A DNA stretch of 64,000 nt from an uncultured bacterium (GCA_903912525.1 CAIWHK010000065.1:124001-188000), one strand, 5' to 3'. Positions 8,914-16,832 are shown, counted from the stretch's first letter. The notes: generated by a model not told the origin, from the sequence alone. A program made the numbers and translations.

Positions 8914-11337
8914 ATGGCAAGGGCGTACCAACGCATTCCGCGACGCAACATGCCCGGACTGGCGACATGGTACACAGCTCGCCCGACGCGCATCTGGGTG
9001 CCTGTTGCACTGGGCATCCTCTTCGGCGTCATGTTCGAATCGATCGCGCTTGCCGCAACCGTGGGGGTGGCTCCGACCGGGTCGCCCAGCGGCCTCCGTG
9101 CCGTCGTGACCGACGATGTGTCGGCGGTTCAATGGGATGGCATGATCGAGCCCGGCGAGCGCGTGGTCCTGAAGGTCAGGGTCGAGAACACGTTGCGCGA
9201 AGACGCCATCCTTACATCCTCATGGGACAAGGCTCCGTCAGGCCTGCAGATGAAGCCGCCCGCCGGACAAGTCGAGTGGTCGGTTCCCGGCAATGGATCA
9301 CTTGTGGTCGACGGCCCCGTGGTCACATGGGTGATGGTGACCGGAGCAAACAGCATGACCCTGACAGGGCGGCTGCACGTGCGTTGGGGCCAGGCCACGC
9401 AGACGGTCCCGCTCCAGGTTGTCGTCCGCCCCGACCTGTCCATGTTGACCACCATCCCGGACTTGAACGTCGCCATCACGGGAGGCGTCATGCCTGTCGG
9501 TACGGTGGTCGTTCGCGCGGTCGCGGCTGCGGAGGTGGAGACACCCGCCCACGCCATGGTGCGAGGCATCATCAAGGGCGTCGATGTCCTGGGTGGCTAC
9601 AGGTCGGTGACGCTGTGGGATGGCGTCAAGGGCTTCCTGCGGGACGAGTTGGGTGACAAGTTGGAGGACCGGCTGCGGGACATGACCGTCAGCAGCCTGC
9701 AGGCGTCCGGCGCAGTTGTCGCCCTGCCTCCCTACACGCTCCTGCTGGCGGGCGCGCAGACGAGTACCGCGCCGAAGCCCCTGACGGGCAACTTCATGCT
9801 CGCAGCGGCGGACGACAAGACTGTCCCGATCGGCACGCCGGTTCTTGTGCGGGGGCGCCTCGTGTCGTTCGGGGACGCGGAGGGAGGCGGCAGCGGGAGC
9901 ATGGTCCTTCAAGTGACGGGTTCCGCCGTCGACGCCAGGGAACGCCCGGACGATTTCAAGTCGGTGCCCCTGGCGAGTGCACAGCTCTTCGAACCGGACA
10001 GGATTCCCGCAGGCACCACGCTGAGCGTCTGTGGAGTGGTGAACCAGTACCGGGACACCGGATCGGGCCTCGTGATGTTCATACAATGCCAGCGACTGCG
10101 CGAGAGCTACCTGGAAGACCCGCTCCTGTTCAAGATACGCACGTGGCCGACGGTCCCGGTGCTGGTCCCGAAGGGCGGGCCGCTACCGCTACCGGGCTCG
10201 GTCGTCGAGGCGTGGGGACCGGTCGTGACGGTTCGCGACCCCCAGGCTTCCCTTGACGGCATCTCGAAGACCGGCGCCATCCAGGCCAGGACGAGTCCCC
10301 GGATTCTCTGCGGCCGAACCTCGCAGAATCCCGCGCGCGGGGTCGAGTTCATCCATGCGTGGCCGGAGCAGGGCGTCGTGCTGGCGATCGAAACACCCCA
10401 GCCACCGGAGTCCGGTGAGGAGAACTTCGTCATCGATCCCGACGCCTTGCCCCCGTCGGTGGGGTTGTTCCGTGTCGGCATGACGTCGGCCGAGATCGAG
10501 CGGGCAGCGACACGGTACGGGGCCGCCATCGGGCAGCCCTACGACATCGGATCCGAAGGGGGCGGCAACTGCTTCCTGCAGGATGTGAAGGACAAGAGCG
10601 GCCGCGTGCTGGTCACGATGGGTGTCGGGGACCGCTCACGCGAAGACGCTTGGCGTGATCCAGGCGCCAGGTACTGCTACATCCAGGTGCGTGACCCGCG
10701 GTTCCACACGGCCAACGGCGTACGCGTGGGCATGGGCATCCGGGAACTCGAAGCCCGGATCGGCATCGGCAAGTTCAGAATTCGGGATGATTACGAGCCG
10801 TACTGCGAGTTTCCGAGCAAGCCGGCCATGGACGTCGCGTTTGAGGATGGAGTCTCCCATCAGGAGTTTCGTGGCACCGACCTGAGCGGCGACGTATTTG
10901 CAGAACGTCCGACCCGTGATCTGTCGGCACGCCTTGTCGTGCGCGGACTGGGATTTTTCGATCCGCGCGCGACCGGGAATGAGGTCCGACAGGCCCCCGT
11001 TCACATCGTGGATACTCCCGACATCGTGCCACTCACCGGCCGGGTCGTGCGGCGTCCGACGGTGGACATACAATTCGGCAAAGAGGTCCCGGACACGTAC
11101 ATTTGCCTGGTTCTGGACTCGCCGATCAGCGTGAGGGGATCGGCGGATCCCGCAGCATCCATTCAGGACATCAAAGAGATGCAACTGCTGTCGACGGATG
11201 AACGGATCTGGCGACCAGGGTTCGGCCGCTTCGTCGACCAGCGCGTGAGGCTGAGCGGAACGCTGATGTCGGCGAGCACAGCGCACCATCACACGGACGT
11301 ACTGGTTGATGTTCGTACGATCGCCGTGGAGCGCTGA
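8914..11337 (+). CDS. Large secreted protein, unknown function
   Basis: An 807-residue protein starting at ATG 8914, with GGAGG about 9 bases upstream. The N-terminus is long and basic, followed by a hydrophobic stretch (about residues 29-48) ending IALAAT, so a signal peptide or membrane anchor is likely. Residues 60-170 look like an immunoglobulin-like beta sandwich (EPGERVVLKVRVEN, VSLPLQ-type strands). Two copies of a motif like the SmpA/OmlA (BamE-type) fold occur near residues 515 (GLFRVGMTSAEIERAATRYG) and 601 (GVRVGMGIRELEARIGIGKF). The rest is mixed alpha/beta with no recognised active site. The first of a downstream transcription unit or an extension of the preceding lipoprotein operon (48-base gap). 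Function not assigned. Confidence 0.7.
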   Translation: MARAYQRIPRRNMPGLATWYTARPTRIWVPVALGILFGVMFESIALAATVGVAPTGSPSGLRAVVTDDVSAVQWDGMIEPGERVVLKVRVENTLREDAILTSSWDKAPSGLQMKPPAGQVEWSVPGNGSLVVDGPVVTWVMVTGANSMTLTGRLHVRWGQATQTVPLQVVVRPDLSMLTTIPDLNVAITGGVMPVGTVVVRAVAAAEVETPAHAMVRGIIKGVDVLGGYRSVTLWDGVKGFLRDELGDKLEDRLRDMTVSSLQASGAVVALPPYTLLLAGAQTSTAPKPLTGNFMLAAADDKTVPIGTPVLVRGRLVSFGDAEGGGSGSMVLQVTGSAVDARERPDDFKSVPLASAQLFEPDRIPAGTTLSVCGVVNQYRDTGSGLVMFIQCQRLRESYLEDPLLFKIRTWPTVPVLVPKGGPLPLPGSVVEAWGPVVTVRDPQASLDGISKTGAIQARTSPRILCGRTSQNPARGVEFIHAWPEQGVVLAIETPQPPESGEENFVIDPDALPPSVGLFRVGMTSAEIERAATRYGAAIGQPYDIGSEGGGNCFLQDVKDKSGRVLVTMGVGDRSREDAWRDPGARYCYIQVRDPRFHTANGVRVGMGIRELEARIGIGKFRIRDDYEPYCEFPSKPAMDVAFEDGVSHQEFRGTDLSGDVFAERPTRDLSARLVVRGLGFFDPRATGNEVRQAPVHIVDTPDIVPLTGRVVRRPTVDIQFGKEVPDTYICLVLDSPISVRGSADPAASIQDIKEMQLLSTDERIWRPGFGRFVDQRVRLSGTLMSASTAHHHTDVLVDVRTIAVER

Positions 11338-11401
11338 CGGCAACCGGCAACGGGCATCGATCAGCGCACCATTTAGACAGGGAAGATCGCGAGTCCGGAT
11401 C

Positions 11402-11635
11402 ATGAGGAAGCGCATGTTGATCGTCCTCGCCGGCATGACCGACGCAGACCTCGCGCGCGACATCACCTACCGCCTGTTCTCCGGCGACATGCGCACCGAC
11501 CCGCTGGCCGACCTGGTCACGCAGGCGGTCAACCACGCCACCTACCATCGCGGCCAGGTGGCGAACCAGTTGCGCGAGCTTGGGCACAAGCCGCCGTCCA
11601 CGGATTTCATCCTGTATCGGTGGCAAGCTAAATAG
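11402..11635 (+). pseudogene. DinB-family protein, 3-prime remnant
   Basis: About 77 residues that match only the C-terminal part of DinB/YfiT-like metal-binding four-helix proteins: a helix with the metal ligand motif NHATYHRGQV followed by the typical end RELGHKPPSTDF and Y near the C-terminus. An intact DinB protein is about 150-170 residues and needs two more His ligands from its first helices; these are absent, because the preceding bases belong to the gene ending at 11337. The ATG at 11402 lacks a good ribosome site. I read this as a decayed, N-terminally truncated copy. A different, intact DinB gene lies at 51248-51730. Confidence 0.55.
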
Positions 11636-11744
11636 CCGGCGCGGGGGCGGGCACAACCGGCGCCGCGACCGGGTTGATCCCCCATCCCCCAACCTGCTAT
11701 CATTAACAGTCGCTCAACACCCCCGCACCGACAGGACCACACCC

Positions 11745-13484
11745 ATGAAGCCCACCCGCCCGCTGCTGTGCGCGCTCCTCGCCGCAGCCGTCCTGTTCGG
11801 CGCCTCCGCCGCGGCGCACGCCCAACCCTGGGCCCTCGGCGACACGCTGACCGTGATCCAGAAGCCTCTTCTGAACATCCCGTCCATCGTCCTGCCCGGC
11901 AGCACCCTGGACATCTCCTGCGAAGCCGCGCCGGCGACCACCGGCTGGACCGCCAGCCTCGAGCGCGGCACGTTCAGCATCCCGCTGGTCATCCAGTCCT
12001 CGCACTACGATGCGACGACGCTGTGGTGGACGCTGACCGCGCTGGTGCCCGACGTGCCCGTCTACGACATGTACGACCTGCGCGTGACGGCGGCCGGCGG
12101 CATCAACGACGTGACGCGGCATGCGGTGAAGGTGCAGTTGACCGATCCGGACGACTTCTACTTCATCCAGCTCACCGACACGCACCTGCCCACCTACCTC
12201 TACTACTACGAGGCCGGCGCCGACACCGACAGTTCGTCCACCATCAGCCTGCGGCACATCATCAACGATGTGAACATCATCAACCCGGCGTTCGTGGTGG
12301 TGACCGGCGACTTCATCAACGACGGCGAGATGGAGGACTACCTGGGCAAGCGCCACTACAGCCGCGCCCAGCAGCAGTTGCGCGAGTTCCAGGTGCCGCT
12401 GTACCTGATCGCGGGCAACCACGACATCGGCGGCTGGGACTCGACGCCGCCGCCGGACGGCACCTCGCGGCGCACCTGGTGGCGCTTCTTCGGCTGGAAG
12501 CGGCTCAGTAACCCGCCCGTGGGCGCGCCGTTGCGCACGCAGAACTACAGCTTCGACTACGGCCCGGTGCACTTCGCCGCCATGGAGGCCTACGACAACT
12601 ACGACGGCTGGCGCAGCGAATTCTATGGTTCCACCAGCTTCACGTCGCAGCAGCTGCTGTGGCTGCAGCAGGACATGGCGGCCACCCACCGCACCACCAA
12701 GGTGCTGTTCCACCACTACGATTTCGCCAGCCAGCTGGCCTTGTCGTCGCCGGGCCTGAATATGACGCTCGGCGGCCACATCCACTCGAACCGCGACGAC
12801 GCGACCGCGCCCTACGACATCCTGACCGACAATGCGAGCGGCACCAACCGGCCCTTCCGCCTGGTGCGCTTCACCGATGGCCGGCTCGACCCGCGGCCCA
12901 CGCTCGGGGCGGGGTTGAACGGCCAGACCATGACCGTGGGCTACGCGCCGGCCAACGATGGCACGCATGACCAGGTGACGGTGACCATCAATAACGGGTA
13001 TGCGGAGCGGTTCGAAGGCGGCCGCATCAAGGTGGCGATGCCCGCGGACGCCGTGCGCTACACCGTCACCGGCGGCGTGCTGGATCAGGTCGACAACACG
13101 GCGAACCCCGCCGTCTGCTATATCTATGTCGACATCGCCGCGTCAGCGACGACGACCGTCACCGTGGCGGTGGACAACGCCGCGCCGGTCGAGGGAACGT
13201 CCGCCGCATCGACGCGACTGCTGGGCGCGCATCCCAACCCGTTCAACCCGCGCACCGAGATCGCCTTCGAACTCGACCGACCGACGTCGTGCACGCTGAT
13301 CGTCTTCGATCTGCAGGGTCGCCAGGTGGTCCGGTTGATCGATGCAGAACTGGACGCGGGTACCCATCGCATCGCGTGGCAGGCTGACAATCCGCAGGGC
13401 AATCCGTTGCCATCGGGTGTCTATTTTGTGTGCCTGCGGGCGGGCGAATATGCCGAGACAAGGAAATTGACGCTGGTGCGCTAG
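11745..13484 (+). CDS. Secreted metallophosphoesterase with FlgD-Ig C-terminal sorting-type domain
   Basis: A 579-residue exported calcineurin-like phosphoesterase. ATG 11745 gives a clear signal peptide (PLLCALLAAAVLFGASAAAHA). The metallophosphoesterase motifs appear in order: QLTDTHLP (D-x-H), VVTGDF (GD), LIAGNHDIGG (GNHD), LFHHYDF and GGHIHSN (metal-binding His). The substrate cannot be read from sequence; such domains act on phosphomonoesters, phosphodiesters or nucleotides. The last 80 residues start with HPNPFNPRTEIAFEL and end SGVYFVCLRAGEYAETRKLTLVR-like strands; this is the FlgD-Ig/type A C-terminal domain common on exported proteins of FCB-group bacteria and suggests secretion through a type IX-like route or cell-surface retention. 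It stands alone, with a terminator-like hairpin just after the stop. Confidence 0.85.
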   Translation: MKPTRPLLCALLAAAVLFGASAAAHAQPWALGDTLTVIQKPLLNIPSIVLPGSTLDISCEAAPATTGWTASLERGTFSIPLVIQSSHYDATTLWWTLTALVPDVPVYDMYDLRVTAAGGINDVTRHAVKVQLTDPDDFYFIQLTDTHLPTYLYYYEAGADTDSSSTISLRHIINDVNIINPAFVVVTGDFINDGEMEDYLGKRHYSRAQQQLREFQVPLYLIAGNHDIGGWDSTPPPDGTSRRTWWRFFGWKRLSNPPVGAPLRTQNYSFDYGPVHFAAMEAYDNYDGWRSEFYGSTSFTSQQLLWLQQDMAATHRTTKVLFHHYDFASQLALSSPGLNMTLGGHIHSNRDDATAPYDILTDNASGTNRPFRLVRFTDGRLDPRPTLGAGLNGQTMTVGYAPANDGTHDQVTVTINNGYAERFEGGRIKVAMPADAVRYTVTGGVLDQVDNTANPAVCYIYVDIAASATTTVTVAVDNAAPVEGTSAASTRLLGAHPNPFNPRTEIAFELDRPTSCTLIVFDLQGRQVVRLIDAELDAGTHRIAWQADNPQGNPLPSGVYFVCLRAGEYAETRKLTLVR

Positions 13485-13488
13485 AGGT

Positions 13489-13515
13489 GCGCCAGACGGC
13501 GCGCCGGGCTTTTTT
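13489..13515 (+). terminator. Probable intrinsic terminator after the metallophosphoesterase
   Basis: A short stem GCGCC-AGAC-GGCGC (13489-13502) begins 5 bases after the stop codon at 13484 and is followed by GCCGGGC and a run of six T (13510-13515). The stem is only 5 bp and separated from the T run by 7 bases, so the call is moderate. Confidence 0.4.
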
Positions 13516-13658
13516 CCGGCCGGTGGCCACGACTTTGTTTTTGATGCCGCGCTCTCGATAGACCCGTTTTTGGAGGCTTAACCATTGTGCGCCAGCGCGT
13601 TAGGTGTTTTGGCGGGTGTCGACACGGCCCGGGCGTCAGGGGTGGCCGTTTGCGAATG

Positions 13659-13688
13659 TTGTGGATTTGGCCCCGTGTGTGCTATTCT
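13659..13688 (+). promoter_or_regulatory. Possible sigma-70-type promoter for the RRM protein gene
   Basis: TTGTGG (13659-13664) and TATTCT (13683-13688) are 18 bases apart. Transcription from here would give a leader of about 160 bases before the TTG start at 13856. Hexamers are imperfect. Confidence 0.35.
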
Positions 13689-13702
13689 GTGGGGACGGTA
13701 AT

Positions 13703-13839
13703 CGCCCGGAGGCATGGCCCCGGGCGCTATCGGTCAGGACACCGGCAATCATCGCGAGGGCCGGAGAGCTAAGAAGCGCAATGGATCTGGTGGAACTAGC
13801 CGCCGATCATGACGCGCTTGGTTAAGCCGGAAAGCCGGC
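13703..13839 (+). promoter_or_regulatory. Structured 5-prime leader of the RRM protein gene
   Basis: Two hairpins can be drawn: CGCCCGG (13703-13709) pairing with CCGGGCG (13720-13726), and GCCGG-AAAG-CCGGC (13826-13839) ending 4 bases before the GGAG ribosome site. Long structured leaders are known to control cold-inducible RNA-binding and cold-shock proteins in other bacteria; the link here is inference. Confidence 0.35.
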
Positions 13840-13855
13840 ACATGGAGACAAGAAC

Positions 13856-14218
13856 TTGAAGAAACTGTACATCGGCAACCTGCCCTTCACCGCCACTGAG
13901 GACGAACTCCGCCAGCTGTTCGGACAGCATGGCACCGTGCACTCGGTCGCGCTGATCAACGACCGCGAGACGGGTCGTCCCCGTGGCTTCGGCTTCATCG
14001 AGATGGACGACGATGCGATCTCCGGCGTGATCCAGGCCCTGGACGGCAAGGAGCTGGGCGGCCGCGCCCTGCGCGTGAACCAGGCCGAGGACAAGCCCCG
14101 TGGCGGCGGCGGCGGCGGCTTCGGCGGCGGCGGTCGTAGCGGTGGCGGCGGCGGCGGCGGCTACGGCGGCGGCGGTCGCAGCGGTGGCGGCGGCGGCGGC
14201 GGCGGCGGTCGCTGGTAA
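13856..14218 (+). CDS. Glycine-rich RRM RNA-binding protein (cold-inducible Rbp type)
   Basis: A 120-residue protein with one RNA recognition motif (about residues 1-80) and a Gly/Arg/Ser tail (about 81-120). The RNP2 motif is LYIGNLPF and the RNP1 motif is RGFGFIEM, both with the aromatic residues that stack on RNA. The start is TTG 13856, giving (M)KKLYIGNLPF, the usual N-terminus of this family; GGAG at 13844-13847 lies 8 bases upstream and the nearby ATG is out of frame. Proteins of this type bind single-stranded RNA and are often induced by cold. The GGC/GGT repeats of the tail are low-complexity DNA and prone to slippage. A strong terminator follows, so the gene is monocistronic. Confidence 0.92.
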   Translation: MKKLYIGNLPFTATEDELRQLFGQHGTVHSVALINDRETGRPRGFGFIEMDDDAISGVIQALDGKELGGRALRVNQAEDKPRGGGGGGFGGGGRSGGGGGGGYGGGGRSGGGGGGGGGRW

Positions 14219-14253
14219 GCTGAACCGTCAGCCCGCGGGTTGATGATGATGAG

Positions 14254-14290
14254 GCCCCGCTGCTCTTCGGAGTGGCGGGGCTTTCTTTTT
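14254..14290 (+). terminator. Intrinsic terminator after the RRM protein gene
   Basis: GCCCCGC (14254-14260) pairs perfectly with GCGGGGC (14275-14281) across a 14-base loop that can itself pair partly, followed by TTTCTTTTT (14282-14290). It lies 35 bases after the stop codon. Confidence 0.85.
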
Positions 14291-14479
14291 CGCGTTGATC
14301 CCTGACGCGTCGCGCGGACCGTCGGCGACGGCTGCGGCCCCGTGCCCGTCCGGGCGGCCGCCATCACCGACTCGGTGCCCCGCCACGTCGATCGCCCGGC
14401 ACTGGTGGCGGTCACTGCCCTTTCCGCTCATCCTGTCCCTCGGGAGCGCGCCACCATCGCGCCCCGGACAGGACCACGC

Positions 14480-14884
14480 ATGATGTGCATCAAATTCACG
14501 ACCACGGCTCTCGCGACAGCCGCGCTGGCCATCGCGATCACCGGTTGCGGCAAGGGTGCCGCCGGCGACGGATCCTCGACGGTGAAGATCACCGCCGCCG
14601 ACCGCACCGCCGCCCACGAGATCTTCACGCAGCGCTGCGCCGTCTGCCACGGACAGTTCGGCCGGGGTGACGGGACGGGCGCCGCGGCGCTGGCCGTCAA
14701 GCCGCGCAACTACTCGGACGCCGCTTGGCAGAAGTCGGTCACCGATGCCGACGTCGAGCGCACGATCGTGCTGGGCGGCGCGGGCGTCGGCAAGAGCGCG
14801 CTGATGGCGCCGAACCCCGACTTGGCCGATAAGCCCGGCGTGGTGGCGGCGCTGCGCGAAAAGGTGCGGTCGTTCGTCGAGTAG
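14480..14884 (+). CDS. Lipoprotein monohaem cytochrome c
   Basis: A 134-residue periplasm-facing lipoprotein. ATG 14480 (or the adjacent ATG 14483) gives a signal peptide with lipobox IAITGC. One haem c site, CAVCH, lies at about residue 54 within RCAVCHGQFGRGDG, and a Met ligand is plausible in the segment KSALMAPNPDL near residue 115. The protein is a close paralogue of the cytochrome at 16431-16832 immediately before nosZ (shared EIFT-RCA-CHGQFGRGDG and NPDL--KPGVVAALRE segments). It therefore probably moves electrons in the periplasm and may serve as an alternative donor to NosZ; this is inference from similarity and nearness. Confidence 0.85.
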   Translation: MMCIKFTTTALATAALAIAITGCGKGAAGDGSSTVKITAADRTAAHEIFTQRCAVCHGQFGRGDGTGAAALAVKPRNYSDAAWQKSVTDADVERTIVLGGAGVGKSALMAPNPDLADKPGVVAALREKVRSFVE

Positions 14885-14953
14885 GCGTCACCGAATAGCG
14901 CTCCCCGCCGAGGGGTATCATCGGCCTGGTGACGACCAACAGAGGAGCCTGGC

Positions 14954-15541
14954 ATGGGAACCATTCTCGGTGTGATGCTCGGCCTGGGCATGGCGGCGGC
15001 CGCCGGCCTGCGCGTGTTCGTGCCGCTGCTGCTGGCGGCGATCGCCGTGCGCACCGGCCACCTGCACCCGGCGGCCGGCTTCGCCTGGCTGGGCTCGACC
15101 CCGGCGCTGGTGATGTTCGGTACCGCCGCGCTGGTGGAAGCGCTGGCCTACCTGGTGCCGTGGCTCGACCATCTGCTGGACACGGTGGCCACCCCGGCGG
15201 CCGTGGTCGCCGGCTCGGCGCTCGTGGCGGCCGTTGCGGTCGACCTGCCGCCGGAAGTGCGGTGGCCGCTGGCGCTGATCGCGGGCGGCGGGCTGGCCGG
15301 GCTGGTCCAGTTGGGGACCGTGGGGGCGCGCGGCGTATCGACGGCCACGACGGCCGGCTTCGGCAATCCCCTGTTCGCGTTGTTCGAGACGGGCGGGGCC
15401 GTCCTGCTGGCGGGCCTGGCCCTGCTCGTGCCCGCGCTGGCGCTGGTCCTGGTGGTCGCCCTGGTCGTCGCCATCGTGCGCACCGGGCGGTGGATGGCGC
15501 GCCGGGCTGTCCGCGCCGTCCGCCCCCCTGGAGACTATTGA
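14954..15541 (+). CDS. DUF4126 family membrane protein
   Basis: A 195-residue, very hydrophobic protein with about five to six membrane helices. ATG 14954 has AGAGGAG about 7 bases upstream. The N-terminal segment GMAAAAGLRVFVPLLLAAIAVR and the central segment ending ATTAGFGNPLFALFETGGAV are typical of the DUF4126 family (uncharacterised bacterial inner membrane proteins). The last 20 residues are basic and cytoplasmic. It stands between the two cytochrome c paralogues, but nothing in it suggests a redox role. No function can be assigned. Confidence 0.8.
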   Translation: MGTILGVMLGLGMAAAAGLRVFVPLLLAAIAVRTGHLHPAAGFAWLGSTPALVMFGTAALVEALAYLVPWLDHLLDTVATPAAVVAGSALVAAVAVDLPPEVRWPLALIAGGGLAGLVQLGTVGARGVSTATTAGFGNPLFALFETGGAVLLAGLALLVPALALVLVVALVVAIVRTGRWMARRAVRAVRPPGDY

Positions 15542-15716
15542 TTGGCGATTTTCATCTGTATGCCCGCCAAAGACTTGAAGCGTCGGTCAACTTTTCCCTC
15601 TTCCTGCCGATAATGACAAGTGTGCCGGGATCACGCTTCAGGTGATCCCGCCCGCGACGTGAACGACCGGCTGCGGCCGACCGGGGCTCCACGTTCAGCC
15701 AGCGGAGATGTGTACC

Positions 15717-16220
15717 GTGGACGACATCGTCTATCGCAAGCTCCTTTTGATGGTCAACGAACTGCACCGCCGCGGGTACCAGCGGCTGCGCATCGTGCCA
15801 GGCATGTCGCCGTGCGGCGAGCACTGGCGCTGCTCGATCACGCCGGTCACCAACGTCTCGGTCAAGCACGGCGCGCGGCTCGTCGAGTGGGAACACCTCT
15901 CGGCGCATTACACGAGCGCCGATGGCGCGAAGTACTTCGGCTGGTCGTACGCGGCGACGTTGACGCCCGACAAGCTGGCGCTGCGCTTCATCGGCGAATT
16001 CCCGCTCGTCGCCGAAGGCGGCCAGGGCTCGGACTGGACCTACGCCGGCTGGTACCAGGAGATGCTGGGGCTGACGTTCCCCAACCTGCTGCCCATCGCC
16101 TATCGCGAGGAAGGCTGCCCGCAGGACAAGTTGCTGACGATCGGGCCGGAGGGGGAAAGCCCGGTGATCATCCCGCTGCCGCCGCCGGGCGTCTGCGTCG
16201 AGGCGATCGTCGGCACCTAG
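15717..16220 (+). CDS. Hypothetical soluble protein
   Basis: A 167-residue protein without signal peptide or membrane segment. GTG 15717 is preferred to ATG 15708 because GGAG (15704-15707) is 9 bases upstream of GTG but abuts ATG. It begins MDDIVYRKLLLMVNELHRRG, an amphipathic helix, then alternates strands with conserved-looking aromatic positions (CGEHWRCSITPV, GSDWTYAGWYQEML). Composition and codon use fit the neighbourhood, so it is likely real. I do not recognise the family. The stop at 16220 is 55 bases before the nos promoter. Confidence 0.65.
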   Translation: MDDIVYRKLLLMVNELHRRGYQRLRIVPGMSPCGEHWRCSITPVTNVSVKHGARLVEWEHLSAHYTSADGAKYFGWSYAATLTPDKLALRFIGEFPLVAEGGQGSDWTYAGWYQEMLGLTFPNLLPIAYREEGCPQDKLLTIGPEGESPVIIPLPPPGVCVEAIVGT

Positions 16221-16246
16221 GCCCTTCGCTCTGAGCGCCCCTCATT

Positions 16247-16270
16247 AAATCGGACAAAAACAACCAATTT
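16247..16270 (+). promoter_or_regulatory. Possible activator or regulator site upstream of the nos promoter
   Basis: AAATCGG (16247-16253) and CCAATTT (16264-16270) form an imperfect inverted repeat (6 of 7 positions) with 10 bases between, ending 6 bases before the -35 hexamer. It is the only AT-rich dyad in the area. The regulator is unknown. Confidence 0.3.
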
Positions 16271-16275
16271 TATCC

Positions 16276-16305
16276 TTGACCTGCCCGGCCATCTCACCGC
16301 ATAAT
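16276..16305 (+). promoter_or_regulatory. Sigma-70-type promoter of the nos operon
   Basis: TTGACC (16276-16281) and CATAAT (16300-16305) with an 18-base spacer, in the intergenic region ahead of the cytochrome c-nosZDFLY genes. Predicted start of transcription is near 16312, giving a leader of about 120 bases. Confidence 0.6.
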
Positions 16306-16314
16306 CGCATCCGT

Positions 16315-16324
16315 TGAGCGCTCA
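16315..16324 (+). promoter_or_regulatory. Operator-like palindrome at the nos transcription start
   Basis: TGAGCGCTCA is a perfect 10-bp palindrome a few bases downstream of the predicted transcription start. A related, interrupted copy (TGAGCGCCCCTCATT, 16232-16246) lies upstream of the promoter, so both sides of the promoter carry TGAGCGC followed by TCATT. This arrangement suits a repressor; the Rrf2 protein at 23199 is a candidate but no known Rrf2 consensus is matched. Confidence 0.3.
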
Positions 16325-16430
16325 TTGGCTGAACCATCCGCGCAGATGGTGACTTTGGCCCTGGAAGTGCCGTTTGGGGCAGTTTCGGTGCCTCGGCCAG
16401 AATCAACGCACACGAACAGAGAGGTGGTTC

Positions 16431-16832
16431 ATGAAGCTCCATTGCCCCGGGGTGGCCGTCGTGGCGCTCCTGATCATCGTCGTCCTCACCGGTCAGGGCT
16501 GCAAGGGAAGCGACGCGCCCGGCGGAGTGAAGATCACCAACGCCGACCGCCAGGAAGCCCACCAGATCTTCACGACCCGCTGCGCGGCCTGCCACGGCCA
16601 GTTCGGTCGCGGCGACGGACCCGGCGCCGCCGGCTTGAACCCCAAGCCCCGCAACTACGCCGACGCCGCGTGGCAGAGCGCGACGACCGACGAGGAAATC
16701 GAGAAAGCGATCGTGTACGGCGGCGCAGCCGTCGGCAAGAGCCTGCAGATGGTGGCCAACCCGGACCTCCAGGCGAAGCCGGGGGTCGTGGCGGCGCTGC
16801 GGGAGATCGTGCGCTCGTTCGGCAAGGACTAG
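16431..16832 (+). CDS. Lipoprotein cytochrome c, probable NosZ electron donor
   Basis: A 133-residue exported monohaem cytochrome c. ATG 16431 follows GAGGTGG and gives a signal peptide whose hydrophobic core ends TGQGC, a lipobox-like site. The haem site is CAACH at about residue 54 in RCAACHGQFGRGDG; the probable axial Met is in SLQMVANPDL near residue 114. It is the first gene of the nos operon, 69 bases before nosZ. Small c-type cytochromes at this position in clade II nos clusters are thought to deliver electrons to the CuA site of NosZ. Paralogue of the protein at 14480. Confidence 0.9.
   Translation: MKLHCPGVAVVALLIIVVLTGQGCKGSDAPGGVKITNADRQEAHQIFTTRCAACHGQFGRGDGPGAAGLNPKPRNYADAAWQSATTDEEIEKAIVYGGAAVGKSLQMVANPDLQAKPGVVAALREIVRSFGKD

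Larger units (their letters stand above)
13485..13855. other. 371-base non-coding gap before the RRM gene
   Basis: No convincing gene is present. Two short open frames here lack ribosome sites and protein-like composition. The gap holds the terminator-like hairpin of the upstream gene, a possible promoter (13659-13688) and a structured leader for the RNA-binding protein gene. Confidence 0.6.

Noticed and set aside
13587-13825. Two small plus-strand open frames of 61 and 73 codons
   Set aside because: No ribosome sites, overlapping each other, Arg/Pro-rich composition; the region fits better as leader and promoter of the RRM gene.
14100-14216. GGC/GGT repeats as a separate repeat element
   Set aside because: They encode the glycine-rich tail of the RRM protein in frame; ordinary low-complexity coding sequence.
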